A DNA stretch of 64,000 nucleotides from positions 729,902 to 793,901 of the forward strand of contig NZ_JACVOX010000001.1 in the NCBI RefSeq assembly GCF_018882215.1. Direction: 5' to 3'. Below the pieces are notes generated by a model. That model saw only the letters and a program-made list of their open reading frames with translations. It had not been told where the DNA came from and ran no database searches. Position 1 is the stretch's first letter. Every line of letters starts with the position of its first letter. This document shows positions 1 through 9,144 of this stretch, one piece after another. The position numbers and the translations under genes are program-made. Source of the DNA: Polynucleobacter sp. AP-Kaivos-20-H2 (GTDB lineage Bacteria; Pseudomonadota; Gammaproteobacteria; Burkholderiales; Burkholderiaceae).

Positions 1-468
1 AGAACAAAACCCCATTACCCGCTCGACACCTGCGCGGTTGTACCAGCTTCTATCAAATAGAACGATCTCGCCGCCAGCAGGTAACTGAGAAATATACCGT
101 TGAAAGTACCACTGTGTTTTCTCGCGCTCATTGGGAGCAGGTAAGGCGACTACTTTACATACACGTGGATTGAGTCGCTGTGTAATACGCTTAATCGCTC
201 CGCCTTTACCTGCAGAATCACGGCCTTCAAATAGGACTGCCACTTTCAGCTTGTTGGCTACAACCCAATCCTGCAGCTTGACCAACTCGCCTTGGAGTCT
301 AAAAAGCTCACGAAAGTAAACATTGCGTGGAATTTCGGAGCTTTCACTGCCATCAGCAGATAAACGATCGTCGTCGAGCTCCATCTCAAGCTCTTCGTCC
401 ATGCTATCAAGAATCTCCTCCTGAGCACGGCGATACCAGTCGGCCATTTCATTATGCTTCGATGTCAT
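1..468 (-). CDS. ppk2: Polyphosphate kinase 2 (partial, C-terminus off the window)
   Basis: PPK2-family enzymes move phosphate between polyphosphate and nucleotides in the cytoplasm. The 156 visible residues start at ATG 468 with AGGAG upstream. They begin with an acidic leader, then show the P-loop GRDSAGKGG (about residues 82-90) and the Walker-B-like [17 protein letters not shown] (about 138-154), both typical of PPK2. The frame runs open to base 1, so the protein is cut by the window edge and not by mutation. It lies 50 bp downstream of the acyltransferase on the same strand and may be cotranscribed with it. The surrounding ppx and pho genes fit a phosphate-storage role. Whether it makes ATP/GTP or polyphosphate (PPK2 subclass) cannot be told from this fragment. 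Confidence 0.93.
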   Translation of the reverse strand, partial: MTSKHNEMADWYRRAQEEILDSMDEELEMELDDDRLSADGSESSEIPRNVYFRELFRLQGELVKLQDWVVANKLKVAVLFEGRDSAGKGGAIKRITQRLNPRVCKVVALPAPNEREKTQWYFQRYISQLPAGGEIVLFDRSWYNRAGVERVMGFCS

Positions 469-518
469 TGGTTTACGCTCCTAGACTAGATTTATAGCTA
501 GAAATGATGACATATTTA

Positions 519-1313
519 TTACATCAGGCGAGGATTGCCTTTTATATAAGCAGAGATAGTCTCCTGGCTATGTAATGCCAGCCACTTTCGGTCGCTCGAT
601 GCATCTGGACTGGCTCCTGAGGGCGACAAAAAGATTAACTCCACAATCAGGCTCCGATCCTTCAAGATCTGAGCCATGGACTCTAGCAGCCCCATATCCC
701 CAATAAAGGCTGCCACATTACTTCTCTCGCCTGAAAGGGATGATCTATAGCTAATCGCCAAGGAATAGACTGGCACTTGAGCAATAACAGCCGATTCAAA
801 TAAATTAGGTTTGAATGGTAGGACGCCCTCGCCTATTGTGGAGGTGCCCTCTGGAAAAATGCAGACTGACTGGGTTTGAAGAACCTTAGCCACCTCGCTC
901 GTAACCTGCTTTCCATGACGAGAGTTATCGCGCTTGATAAATACCGTGCCCAATTGTTTGGCCATCCATCCAAAAACGGGCCACCCCTCCACATCAGACT
1001 TTGCTACAAATCGAATTGGCTTAAAAGCATTAATCGCATGGATGTCCATCCAAGAGATATGGTTTGATGCGAGTAGATAAGGGGTGGTAGGAAGAATTTC
1101 TGGATTTCTGAGTCTTAAGTCAATACCAAAAATAGCTAGCAGTCTTTTTGACCACATCTGAATATGCGTATTTTTAGCCTCCTGAGTGGCAAATGGGAAC
1201 TGAAAAGACAGGATCGCCAATCCAGCAATCACATGACACCACACCAAAACCCACGACCATACATAAGCCCAATATTGAAACGGGGGCTGTTTGGAGTGTG
1301 TATTCAGACTCAT
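519..1313 (-). CDS. PlsC/OlsA-type 1-acyl-glycerophosphate or lyso-ornithine lipid acyltransferase
   Basis: This 264-residue protein has an N-terminal hydrophobic segment (about residues 15-42) and the acyltransferase motifs NHISWMD (N84, H85, D90; the HX4D catalytic pair) and FPEGT (about 153-157). Family members acylate the sn-2 hydroxyl of lysophosphatidate or, as OlsA, of lyso-ornithine lipid. An OlsB-like gene lies 2.4 kb away in the facing operon, so OlsA activity is a reasonable inference. The gene is divergent from plcP and starts 40 bp from a Pho box that may serve both sides. A general PlsC role in phospholipid synthesis cannot be excluded. Confidence 0.85.
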   Translation of the reverse strand: MSLNTHSKQPPFQYWAYVWSWVLVWCHVIAGLAILSFQFPFATQEAKNTHIQMWSKRLLAIFGIDLRLRNPEILPTTPYLLASNHISWMDIHAINAFKPIRFVAKSDVEGWPVFGWMAKQLGTVFIKRDNSRHGKQVTSEVAKVLQTQSVCIFPEGTSTIGEGVLPFKPNLFESAVIAQVPVYSLAISYRSSLSGERSNVAAFIGDMGLLESMAQILKDRSLIVELIFLSPSGASPDASSDRKWLALHSQETISAYIKGNPRLM

Positions 1314-1352
1314 ATGTTGTAGGAATATAAAACAAATTCAGAAATTGCTGCG

Positions 1353-1381
1353 TCGTCATAAAACTGTCTTGGAACTGTCAT
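1353..1381 (+). promoter_or_regulatory. Pho box, three units
   Basis: Three 7-bp units occur at exact 11-bp steps: TCGTCAT (1353), CTGTCTT (1364) and CTGTCAT (1375), separated by 4-bp AT-rich spacers. This is the layout of PhoB sites (consensus CTGTCAT, 4 bp, CTGTCAT). It ends 35 bp before the plcP start. Weak -10 candidates are CATACT at 1390 or TAATACT at 1405. It also lies 40 bp from the divergent acyltransferase start. Confidence 0.8.
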
Positions 1382-1416
1382 TCTAGTTTCATACTCAGTA
1401 GGCTTAATACTATTTC

Positions 1417-2226
1417 ATGATGCATTACAAAGCCATCTGGATTTCAGACGTACACCTAGGAACATCAGGGTGTCAGGCAGACTACCTTCTGGATTTCCTA
1501 AAGCACAACGAAGCGGATAAATTCTACCTAGTTGGCGACATTATTGATGGCTGGAGACTGAAGAAGTCTTTCTACTGGCCTCAATCACATAATGATGTAG
1601 TACAAAAACTCTTGCGTAAGGCACGTAAGGGGACCGAAGTCATCTATGTTCCCGGAAATCATGATGAAAGCGCCAGACAATTCTTTGGAATGTCTTTTGG
1701 TGATGTCAAAGTAGTTGAGGAAGTGATTCACACGACAGTTGATGGTAGAAAGCTATGGGTAACCCATGGCGATCAGTTTGATGGCGTAATGCAATACGCT
1801 AAGTGGCTTGCATACGTTGGTGACAACCTCTATTCACTCATTCTTTACATAAACCGTTATTTCAATATGGTCCGCGCCAAGATGGGCCTGCAATATTGGT
1901 CGCTATCGCAATACCTTAAACACCAAGTAAAGAACGCCGTCAGCTATATCGCAGACTTTGAACACATCATGGCCAGAGAAGCCCGCTTACGTGGTTGCGA
2001 TGGCGTAGTTTGCGGCCATATTCATAAAGCAGAAATACGTGAGATTGATGGCTTGTTGTATTGCAACGATGGTGATTGGGTTGAAAGCCTTTCTGCCCTA
2101 GTTGAAACACAAACAGGCGAACTCAAAATTATTTACTGGACGCACATTAAGGGTGAACCAGTTGAAACTCCTCAGATTACTCTTCAACCTGCTATCGAAT
2201 CACTCATAAAAGAGGCTGTGCTATGA
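1417..2226 (+). CDS. plcP: PlcP-like metallophosphoesterase (phospholipase C type; UDP-diacylglucosamine hydrolase-like fold)
   Basis: This 269-residue calcineurin-like phosphoesterase carries the metal motifs DVH (11-13), GDIIDGW (from 40), GNHD (80-83), HGD (117-119) and GHIH (200-203). The sequence around WPQSHNDVVQKLLRKARKG resembles the PlcP group known from rhizobia and marine bacteria. That group hydrolyses phosphatidylcholine or related phospholipids to diacylglycerol when phosphate is scarce. There is no signal peptide, so it acts at the cytoplasmic membrane face. The Pho box upstream and the overlapping glycosyltransferase gene (ATGA at 2223-2226) support this role over LpxH in lipid A synthesis. 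The function is inferred from family and context. Confidence 0.85.
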   Translation: MMHYKAIWISDVHLGTSGCQADYLLDFLKHNEADKFYLVGDIIDGWRLKKSFYWPQSHNDVVQKLLRKARKGTEVIYVPGNHDESARQFFGMSFGDVKVVEEVIHTTVDGRKLWVTHGDQFDGVMQYAKWLAYVGDNLYSLILYINRYFNMVRAKMGLQYWSLSQYLKHQVKNAVSYIADFEHIMAREARLRGCDGVVCGHIHKAEIREIDGLLYCNDGDWVESLSALVETQTGELKIIYWTHIKGEPVETPQITLQPAIESLIKEAVL

Positions 2227-3251
2227 AAATTATGATTATTACGGATGCATGGGATCCACAAGTAAACGGCGTTGTCCGCACCTTGAAACAAACTCGTGCC
2301 GAATTAATCGCAATGGGACATCAAGTAGAGATGATTACCCCCAATGGCTTTAAATCCATTCCTTGCCCAACCTATCCTGATATCGCCCTCTCACTCTTCC
2401 CAGGCAAAGAAGTAGCTCGTCGCATTAAAGAATTTGCGCCTGATGCAATGCATATTGCAACAGAAGGCCCACTAGGTTTATCTGCTCGCGCCTATGCAGT
2501 CAAAAATAGCCTGCCTTTTTCAACTGCTTATCACACCCGCTTCCCGGAATATGTTAAAGCGCGTACCGGCATTCCTTTAGCAATCACCTATGCCTTTATT
2601 CGCTGGTTTCATAAGCCGTCAATGGCTGTCATGGCTCCAACGATTATCGTTAAAAATGATCTAGAAGCTTATGGTCTTGATAACGTCGTGTTGTGGTCAA
2701 GAGGTGTTGATCTAGACATTTTCAAGATGCAGGAGTCCAAGGCCCTAAATACTGCACATCCCATCTTTTTATACGTTGGTAGAGTTGCTGTTGAGAAAAA
2801 TATCAATGCCTTTTTAGAAATCGATTTGCCAGGTTCAAAGTGGGTAGTAGGGGACGGTCCAGCGATGGCTGGAATCAAAGAAAAATACCCAGAGGTGAAT
2901 TATCTAGGCGTACTGCAGCAGCACGAATTAGCAAAAGTATATGCGGCAGCAGATGTATTTGTATTTCCTAGCAAGACGGATACATTTGGCTTGGTGTTGC
3001 TTGAAGCCATGGCATGCGGCACTCCAGTGGCAGCCTATCCAGTGACCGGTCCGATTGACGTACTGGGAAATTCTAATTCAGGTGCCATGAACGAAGATTT
3101 GCGTGAAGCTTGCCTGCAGGCTCTCAAAATTCCCCGCGAAGTAGCACGCGCACATGCAGAAAAATTCTCCTGGAGAGCTGCTTCTGAGCAATTTGCCAAT
3201 CACCTAAAGCCAGTACCAACTACAGAAGTTCACGTAACAGCACTAGCCTAA
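2223..3251 (+). CDS. GT4-family glycosyltransferase, Agt-like diacylglycerol glycosyltransferase
   Basis: This 342-residue GT-B enzyme has the N-terminal acceptor-domain motif DAWDPQVNGVVRT, the donor-site entry FLYVGRVAVEKN and the segment SKTDTFGLVLLEAMACG, a D-x7-E variant of the GT4 EX7E motif. It resembles the SQD2/MgtA-like enzymes that glycosylate diacylglycerol. Its start overlaps the plcP stop by 4 bp, so the two are probably translationally coupled. The plcP-agt pairing is known from phosphate-starved alphaproteobacteria, where the enzyme makes glucosyl- or glucuronosyl-diacylglycerol. The sugar used here cannot be read from sequence. Confidence 0.85.
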   Translation: MKIMIITDAWDPQVNGVVRTLKQTRAELIAMGHQVEMITPNGFKSIPCPTYPDIALSLFPGKEVARRIKEFAPDAMHIATEGPLGLSARAYAVKNSLPFSTAYHTRFPEYVKARTGIPLAITYAFIRWFHKPSMAVMAPTIIVKNDLEAYGLDNVVLWSRGVDLDIFKMQESKALNTAHPIFLYVGRVAVEKNINAFLEIDLPGSKWVVGDGPAMAGIKEKYPEVNYLGVLQQHELAKVYAAADVFVFPSKTDTFGLVLLEAMACGTPVAAYPVTGPIDVLGNSNSGAMNEDLREACLQALKIPREVARAHAEKFSWRAASEQFANHLKPVPTTEVHVTALA

Positions 3252-3263
3252 AGAAAACCCAGC

Positions 3264-3668
3264 GTGAACTCTCCATATCACATAGATCAGAATCCCCATA
3301 AAGGCAATCGTGGCCTTGCCAGAGCATGGCATGCAGCCAAGAACTCTTGGTGTGGTTTGGTTTATGCGTTTATGGAAGAGAGCGCCTTTAGACAAGAGCT
3401 GACTTTATTTGCTTTGCTAACACCAGCCGCCCTCTTGTTACCAATAACACTGCTAGAGAAATCATTACTAGTTTCTTCCTTGATGATGGTGCTTGTTATT
3501 GAACTATTGAATTCCAGCGTGGAAGCAGCAATCGATCGAATCTCATTCGAACACCATGACCTCTCCAAAAGGGCAAAAGATTTTGGTAGTGCTGCTGTCA
3601 TGCTTGCTCTACTTGTAGCGGCTCTACTCTGGGCTGCAGTTTGCATCCCCTTGCTCCCATCATTTTAA
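3264..3668 (+). CDS. dgkA: Diacylglycerol kinase
   Basis: This 134-residue integral membrane protein of the small prokaryotic DgkA family has the conserved segments ESAFRQE (about residues 39-45), ELLNSSVEAAIDR (about 80-92) and HHDLSKRAKDFGSAAV, with three hydrophobic segments. It phosphorylates diacylglycerol to phosphatidate using ATP. The predicted start is GTG at 3264 with a poor ribosome site, 12 bp after the glycosyltransferase stop, which suggests coupling. In this operon it would return diacylglycerol released by PlcP to phospholipid synthesis, competing with the glycosyltransferase for the same pool. Confidence 0.92.
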   Translation: MNSPYHIDQNPHKGNRGLARAWHAAKNSWCGLVYAFMEESAFRQELTLFALLTPAALLLPITLLEKSLLVSSLMMVLVIELLNSSVEAAIDRISFEHHDLSKRAKDFGSAAVMLALLVAALLWAAVCIPLLPSF

Positions 3669-3687
3669 TTACCCACTAAGGCCAGCC

Positions 3688-4611
3688 ATGTCTGACATCC
3701 CCAATCCAATAGGTTCATTTGAGATCTTTACCCCCAAGAAGGTCAAAGCCTTAAAAAGAATCAAGCCAAATCCCCTTAAAAAACTCACCAAAAAGTTAGC
3801 TAAGAAGCTGTTTGGCAAGAAATTTGTAAATACAACAAGGGCCGAGTTCAGAGAAATGGCTCCTGTTCCTGCGGTTCAGATTGATAAGCCTAAAAAACCG
3901 GCATTTCAAATTGTTTGGGCAAGCACACCTGGTGAAATTAAAGAAGCGCAAAGATTGCGCTATAAAGTATTCGCCGAGGAGATGGGTGCTAGCCTACCTA
4001 AGAACGCTGAAGGCTTAGATGTCGATGAATTCGATTCCTATTGCGATCATTTGTTGATTCGTGATCAAGACAGTCTGAAAGTAGTTGGCACCTACCGCGT
4101 ACTTCCACCTCATAAGGCTCAAGAGATCGGTCGCCTCTATTCTGATTCTGAGTTTGATCTATCCCGTATTGACCACCTGCGCCCTAAATTGGTTGAGCTC
4201 GGTAGATCTTGTGTTCACCAAGACTATCGCTCAGGCGCTGTCATTATGGCCCTATGGAGTGGCTTAGCTCAATACATGCAAAAGAATGGTTATGAAATCA
4301 TGCTTGGTTGTGCCAGTATTCCAATGGCTGACGGTGGTCACTTTGCAGCGAGTCTTTATAACTCCCTAGGCAACGACCAAATGGCGCCAACAGAGTTTCA
4401 TGCATTCCCGCGCCTGCCTCTGCCTCTTGATAAGCTAAATGGTGGTTTAGATGTGCAGCCTCCACCATTGATCAAAGGTTACCTGAAGCTAGGTGCAAAA
4501 ATTTGTAGCGCTCCAGCCTGGGATCCCGACTTTAATACAGCTGACTTATTGACGATGCTCCGCCTTTCAGAAATCAACCCTCGTTACGCAAAGCATTTTT
4601 TTGGTTTGTAA
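3688..4611 (+). CDS. olsB: OlsB-like L-ornithine N-alpha-acyltransferase (GNAT fold)
   Basis: This 307-residue protein has a lysine-rich N-terminal extension (about residues 15-48) followed by a GNAT-type acyltransferase domain. RLRYKVFAEEMGA, VELGRSCVHQDYRSG and the C-terminal block PPLIKGYLKLGAKICSAPAW are hallmarks of the OlsB family, which uses acyl-ACP to make lyso-ornithine lipid, a phosphorus-free membrane lipid. It is the last gene of the plcP operon and is closed by a strong terminator. Together with the OlsA-like gene at 519-1313 it would complete ornithine lipid synthesis. The basic N-terminal tail, perhaps for membrane contact, is longer than I expect for the family. Confidence 0.85.
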   Translation: MSDIPNPIGSFEIFTPKKVKALKRIKPNPLKKLTKKLAKKLFGKKFVNTTRAEFREMAPVPAVQIDKPKKPAFQIVWASTPGEIKEAQRLRYKVFAEEMGASLPKNAEGLDVDEFDSYCDHLLIRDQDSLKVVGTYRVLPPHKAQEIGRLYSDSEFDLSRIDHLRPKLVELGRSCVHQDYRSGAVIMALWSGLAQYMQKNGYEIMLGCASIPMADGGHFAASLYNSLGNDQMAPTEFHAFPRLPLPLDKLNGGLDVQPPPLIKGYLKLGAKICSAPAWDPDFNTADLLTMLRLSEINPRYAKHFFGL

Positions 4612-4634
4612 TATTTAAGCATCAGCTCTTAAAG

Positions 4635-4665
4635 AAAAAGCCACTTCGCATTGAAGTGGCTTTTT
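4635..4665. terminator. Bidirectional rho-independent terminator
   Basis: A 13-bp perfect stem, AAAAAGCCACTTC paired with GAAGTGGCTTTTT around loop GCATT, has A- and T-runs on the two sides. It lies between the convergent olsB and ppx genes and can serve both strands. Confidence 0.92.
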
Positions 4666-4682
4666 TATTCTGAGATATACCC

Positions 4683-6257
4683 CTACTTAAAGCTAACTTG
4701 GTAAGAACGCCCTACCCTTTCCCATTCTGCCGCCTCTTTTAATAGACTAAATTCAGTCAAGGGGTGTTTGGCTACCCATTCCTTAGAAAGACTAACCAAA
4801 TATGAGCCGTCATGCTCAGAAACTTTTACATTCGGAAAATTGGTGTCATTTCGGCCGCGACAAAGTACCTGTGCCAGTCTCAAACAAAAAAGCATACGCC
4901 AGTCTTCAAAGCTATGGTTATTGGCAAGCTTTCCTAATTTGCCGGTATGTCCAATCAGCAAAGCCGCTAGTCTAGCCTGATCATTTTTAGAGAAGCCCGG
5001 CATATCTGCGTTACCTGCTATGTACGCAGAATGCTTGTGATAGCCATTGTGGGAGATTGATAATCCGATTTCATGCAGATTGGCCGCCCATTGCAATAAC
5101 GCCACATTATCTGCCCTACTCTCTGATTCAGGTTTTGGTAATTGCTGTAAAAAATCAGCAGCCAATTTACCAACCCGATCAGCCTGCTCACGATCGACGG
5201 TATAGCGTTGCATAAATTGCTCTACGGTCACATAGCGCATATCGTGATGTTGTGATCGGCCAAGCAAGTCGTACAAAACACCGCTACGCAATGCAGCATC
5301 GGTTACTTCCATTTCTTCAATGCCTAATTCATCGAATGCTGCCAACATAATCGCTAAACCGCCTGGCCACACGGATCTTCTGTCATCCTTCAGACCCTCT
5401 AGCTCCACTTGATTTACATGTTCATACTTGAGAAGGTGTTTTTTGAGATTCTTAAGGCCTTCACGGGTAATTATTCCACTTGAGCTATTGACGCGGCCCA
5501 TCATTAAGCCGTCGCCACTTCCATTGAAATGATTATTTCCAATGAGATCGGCTAGAGCTCTAGCGGTACCAGAGGAACCAATAACCTGCTTCCAGCCGCT
5601 TCTTAAATAAGCGCCAGAAATTACCTGTATTTCACGGCGAGCTGCCAACTCAGCCTCTTTAAAAGCATGGGCATCAATATTTCCCTTGGGGAAAAAACGC
5701 ATGCTATGAGAGACGCAACCAATATAGAGACTTTCCATCAACTTTGGCTCATAACCTTTGCCAATAATGAATTCAGTAGAACCGCCGCCAATATCAATGA
5801 CCAGCCTATTGCCCTGAACTGCTTGAACTTCATGTGCTGCGCCAATATAGATGAGTCGAGCTTCCTCAACTCCAGCAATGACTTCAATCGGGAACCCTAG
5901 AGCTACTTGCGCATCTTCAATAAATTGTTGAGAATTTTTGGCAACGCGCAAAGTATTGGTTGCCACCGCTCGAACATTGGCAGGATCAAAGCCGCGAATG
6001 CGCTCACCAAAGCGTCGAATAGCTATTAATCCCCGCTGATAGGCGTCATTGCCAAGCAATTTATTTTCAGTCAGACCGGCGGCCAAGCGAACTGTCTCAC
6101 GCAAGGTATCAATAGGGCGTAACTGTGTGCCAGAGGGGGTATTTACTGCTTGGGCTACCAACATGCGAAAGCTATTCGATCCCAAATCGACCGCAGCAAC
6201 AAGGTCTTCTGAATGAACTAAAGGATCTACGGGATTGCTGGCCAAAATATTCCCCAA
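4683..6257 (-). CDS. ppx: Exopolyphosphatase (Ppx/GppA family)
   Basis: This 524-residue cytoplasmic enzyme removes terminal phosphate from polyphosphate (or pppGpp). It shows the ASKHA phosphate-1 motif VDLGSNSFRMLV near residue 24 and the phosphate-2 motif VIDIGGGSTEFI near 152. It also has an HD-like C-terminal half (NLHEIGLSISHNGYHKHS). The length is normal for Ppx. The start at 6257 gives a short leader before the first beta strand. It sits convergent to the lipid-remodelling operon. In related bacteria ppx is often near phoR or ppk, which fits this region. No clear Pho box is seen upstream. Confidence 0.93.
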   Translation of the reverse strand: MGNILASNPVDPLVHSEDLVAAVDLGSNSFRMLVAQAVNTPSGTQLRPIDTLRETVRLAAGLTENKLLGNDAYQRGLIAIRRFGERIRGFDPANVRAVATNTLRVAKNSQQFIEDAQVALGFPIEVIAGVEEARLIYIGAAHEVQAVQGNRLVIDIGGGSTEFIIGKGYEPKLMESLYIGCVSHSMRFFPKGNIDAHAFKEAELAARREIQVISGAYLRSGWKQVIGSSGTARALADLIGNNHFNGSGDGLMMGRVNSSSGIITREGLKNLKKHLLKYEHVNQVELEGLKDDRRSVWPGGLAIMLAAFDELGIEEMEVTDAALRSGVLYDLLGRSQHHDMRYVTVEQFMQRYTVDREQADRVGKLAADFLQQLPKPESESRADNVALLQWAANLHEIGLSISHNGYHKHSAYIAGNADMPGFSKNDQARLAALLIGHTGKLGKLANNHSFEDWRMLFCLRLAQVLCRGRNDTNFPNVKVSEHDGSYLVSLSKEWVAKHPLTEFSLLKEAAEWERVGRSYQVSFK

Positions 6258-6356
6258 AAATGGAATGCTGTATCAATTGTGTCTATTTTATGTAAAAAAA
6301 GTGACACATTGATGAAAATGCCAGCAAGCCTTTATGTCTGGGATTAAGGGCTCTAA

Positions 6357-6587
6357 TTAGGCCGCTAAGTTTTGCTCAGAGCTAGAACAATCACGATTAC
6401 CAAAGCTACATAAGATGCAGCAATCCCCCGACTTTGGCTTCAAGATTGCGCTACATGAGCGGCAACGATATAAATGCTGAGAAGAGCCTTGCTCAATTTT
6501 AATAGCCTCTGAAGCTTGGCAATAAGGACAGGTAACGATAGATTCTAAAAATGCAGTGTTTGTATTCACAAAGATATATTGAACCAA
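6357..6587 (-). CDS. Small cysteine-rich protein with GDCC motif
   Basis: This protein of up to 76 residues has an N-terminal CPYC pair, a CRSC pair and a C-terminal GDCCILCSFGNRDC cluster. Spacing of the first two pairs fits a zinc ribbon (CPYC-x20-CRSC). The GDCC segment is typical of a small conserved protein found beside metal-handling or oxidative genes, whose function I do not know. The start is uncertain: TTG at 6587 gives 76 residues and GTG at 6569 gives 70, and neither has a good ribosome site. It lies alone between ppx and mgtC on the same strand. Confidence 0.65.
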   Translation of the reverse strand: MVQYIFVNTNTAFLESIVTCPYCQASEAIKIEQGSSQHLYRCRSCSAILKPKSGDCCILCSFGNRDCSSSEQNLAA

Positions 6588-6621
6588 AATTATTTCAGTA
6601 TTGTGTCAAGACCAATAAGGG

Positions 6622-7338
6622 TTAATCCGTTGTGCTGGGACTCCAAAAGGCCTGCGAAACAAATTCTTGATCGGCAATTTTAGCGATCAATTTATCCATC
6701 TTATCCCCATCAACAGCCGACGCTGTTAATACGGCCTGAATTTCAATATCATCGTTGCCAAATTGATGCACTTCAATGTCTTGGGTTTGATAGCCCGCCT
6801 CTTCTAGCGTCTTAATAAATTGCTTCAAGGCGTGCTTTTGGGCATGCTTAGGAGTGATGATATAAACAGAATTCGTCACCTCAACCGAGATGGTGTCCAG
6901 TGGTTGACGGTTGATAAAAGTCACCACAGGTCGCAAAAGAGTATTAGCAGCTAAGATAAATAAAGTTGCCAATCCAGACTCTAATATCAAATCTGCACCT
7001 GCACAGGCGCCCACCGCCCCTGAGGCCCATAAGGTAGCTGCCGTATTGATCCCGCGAACATTACCCTCTTCGCGCATGATGACGCCGGCACCTAAAAAGC
7101 CAATGCCAGAGACAACATAAGCCATTACATGCACAGCCCCATCATGCCCCGTCAGACGATTTCCAGCATCAACAAAAATTGCTGCGCCAATAGCAACCAG
7201 AATATTGGTTCTTAAGCCTGCAGTTCGTTGACGATATTGACGCTCAAGTCCAATTAAACCGCCAAAGAAAAAGGCTGCAGTCAGACTAATTGCGGTGTCA
7301 GTTAACGACGCATAATTAATGTTACTAACAAATTCCAT
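6622..7338 (-). CDS. MgtC/SapB family membrane protein with C-terminal regulatory domain
   Basis: This 238-residue protein has about five N-terminal membrane segments carrying the family signatures [30 protein letters not shown] and [16 protein letters not shown] soluble C-terminal domain follows from about residue 150, as in full-length MgtC. Family members affect magnesium and phosphate homeostasis. In Salmonella MgtC acts on PhoR and phosphate uptake. It ends 11 bp upstream of nothing else on its strand but follows the alkaline phosphatase gene by 11 bp, so the two may be cotranscribed from the Pho box at 9145. It is not proven to be a transporter. Confidence 0.85.
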   Translation of the reverse strand: MEFVSNINYASLTDTAISLTAAFFFGGLIGLERQYRQRTAGLRTNILVAIGAAIFVDAGNRLTGHDGAVHVMAYVVSGIGFLGAGVIMREEGNVRGINTAATLWASGAVGACAGADLILESGLATLFILAANTLLRPVVTFINRQPLDTISVEVTNSVYIITPKHAQKHALKQFIKTLEEAGYQTQDIEVHQFGNDDIEIQAVLTASAVDGDKMDKLIAKIADQEFVSQAFWSPSTTD

Positions 7339-7349
7339 GGGACTAGTAA

Positions 7350-9095
7350 TTATTTTGAGCCAAGACCTAAAGACTCTACCATTACTTTGAATACCTCAGT
7401 GTTATCCATGAAACCCTTAAATTTATCTGCCCCAGGACCCACAGCATTGAGAACAGCATCATCTGCTGTGTGCACGCCAGAATCTTGATGTGAGGGTAAA
7501 TTGCCGCCCACATGAATTGCATCCTCCTGAAGTTGGAGATATTTTGGATTGGCTACATATTTACCGGAATCATCTTTAACGGCAGGAACAAAAGTGCCAT
7601 CCAGTTTTGGGTGCAAGGTTTCATAGTGATCAGGATAGTTGCCATAGAAGAATGCGATGCGCTTAGACACGTCAATCTTATTTGGATAACCCTGAATATC
7701 CGCTTTTGGATAGTTTGGATAGCCAGCCTCAGCATAAATGCCCACTTTTTCACGCAAGGGTCCCGGCTTATCGTCGTGCACTACCCCGCTAATGGATCCG
7801 CTATGGGTGTGGTCAGGTGTAACGATAATCAAAGTATCAGGATGTGTTTTAGCAAAATCTTTAGCAATCTGTACAGCATTACTCAACATGATGGTGTCAA
7901 ATGCTGCCCGCTCCCAATCGAGAGGATGATTGAACTTATCAATCAATGCCGCCTCAACCATCAAGAAAAATCCATTGGGATTTCTAGATAAAACATCAAT
8001 TGCGGATTGGGTCATCTCTGTTAGATCTGGCTGATTGGGATATTGCTCAACCGTATTCTTTTTCAGATACAAACGATCCAGCGATCCATCCATATTGTCT
8101 GGATGAAAGACACCAAATAGTTTTTTTGTACCCTTACTCTCTGATGCTGAAAGTAATTCTTGTTTTGTAAAAGCTAACTGATAACCATTCGACTTGAAGC
8201 TTTCAACCAAATTCTTCTCATCCTTGCGCCTTGAGCCCTTAGAGGATTGCGGATAAAAATAGGCAGAGCCACCGCCAAGAATGACTTCAGCACCACTTAA
8301 TAGCAATTGATCGGCAATATATTGCTTATCGGCTCTGCGTCTTGTATGGGAAACCATGGCGCCTGGTGTTGCATCTTCCAACTCGGCATCAGAAACAATA
8401 CCTACCGCCATCTTGGTATTGCGCTTAATTAGCTCTGCAATAGTTTCCACCTTGGGATGTGCGAGATTATCACTGGCTCGGGATACATAAACCCCCATGG
8501 CATTTACTGCTGTTTTATGACCGGTTGTATAAGCACTCATTGAATTCGCAGAATCAGTAATCAGAGAATCAGACCCTGATGTCCCAATCATTGCGGTATT
8601 AGGCATATCGTCAAAGGCTAATCGACCTTGATACTTACCCTCCTGAATACCTTTAGACAGAACTCTAGCGGTTGTACGATTGGCAATCGTCATGCCATCA
8701 CCAATAAATAGAATCACATTCTTGACACGGCGAGGGCCTGTTGCATATACATCCCAACTTACCTGTAAGCGTTCTTGGGGTGCTCGAGCGATGATTTGAT
8801 ATTTACCAGCTTTGGATAGCTGAACATCCCTAAATAGAAACGAGCTACCCTTACCATTTTCATTTGAAATGAACTCTGGTTTAGCGCTAATGGCTTTATT
8901 GATTGGTACTCCGTTAAGTTCGATTACAACTTCCTCAGGAGTGGTAACGGTATTGAATTCAACCTTGATGTCGAACTTAGAACCCGCCAATATATTGGCC
9001 TGATCGATTGGATAAACTGCCGCAGCTTGTGCTAAACCGACAAAGCTACCTAGGAAGATGAGAAATGCAGCTCTCAGAAATGGTGATGTATTCAT
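7350..9095 (-). CDS. Periplasmic alkaline phosphatase (PhoA superfamily)
   Basis: This 581-residue exported phosphomonoesterase has a signal peptide ending around AQA (about residue 24). A short beta-rich N-terminal domain precedes the catalytic domain, with the metal motif [10 protein letters not shown] near residue 127. The nucleophile segment TDSANSMSA lies near 180-188, and the late metal motif is TPDHTHSG. It would release phosphate from organic esters in the periplasm. A Pho box lies 50 bp upstream. The extra N-terminal domain makes it longer than E. coli PhoA and closer to a PhoA subgroup common in aquatic bacteria. The mgtC-like gene follows by 11 bp. Confidence 0.9.
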   Translation of the reverse strand: MNTSPFLRAAFLIFLGSFVGLAQAAAVYPIDQANILAGSKFDIKVEFNTVTTPEEVVIELNGVPINKAISAKPEFISNENGKGSSFLFRDVQLSKAGKYQIIARAPQERLQVSWDVYATGPRRVKNVILFIGDGMTIANRTTARVLSKGIQEGKYQGRLAFDDMPNTAMIGTSGSDSLITDSANSMSAYTTGHKTAVNAMGVYVSRASDNLAHPKVETIAELIKRNTKMAVGIVSDAELEDATPGAMVSHTRRRADKQYIADQLLLSGAEVILGGGSAYFYPQSSKGSRRKDEKNLVESFKSNGYQLAFTKQELLSASESKGTKKLFGVFHPDNMDGSLDRLYLKKNTVEQYPNQPDLTEMTQSAIDVLSRNPNGFFLMVEAALIDKFNHPLDWERAAFDTIMLSNAVQIAKDFAKTHPDTLIIVTPDHTHSGSISGVVHDDKPGPLREKVGIYAEAGYPNYPKADIQGYPNKIDVSKRIAFFYGNYPDHYETLHPKLDGTFVPAVKDDSGKYVANPKYLQLQEDAIHVGGNLPSHQDSGVHTADDAVLNAVGPGADKFKGFMDNTEVFKVMVESLGLGSK

Positions 9096-9144
9096 GGGAT
9101 AAATAGTGCATGAGATGGGTCAAACTAGACTATCTCCCAATCAA

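Noticed and set aside
469..518. Pho box upstream of ppk2
   Set aside because: A single ATGTCAT unit is seen on the minus strand with no partner at 11-bp spacing.
7512..7991. Open frame of 159 codons on the plus strand inside the alkaline phosphatase gene
   Set aside because: Antisense to a conserved enzyme and without recognisable protein features.
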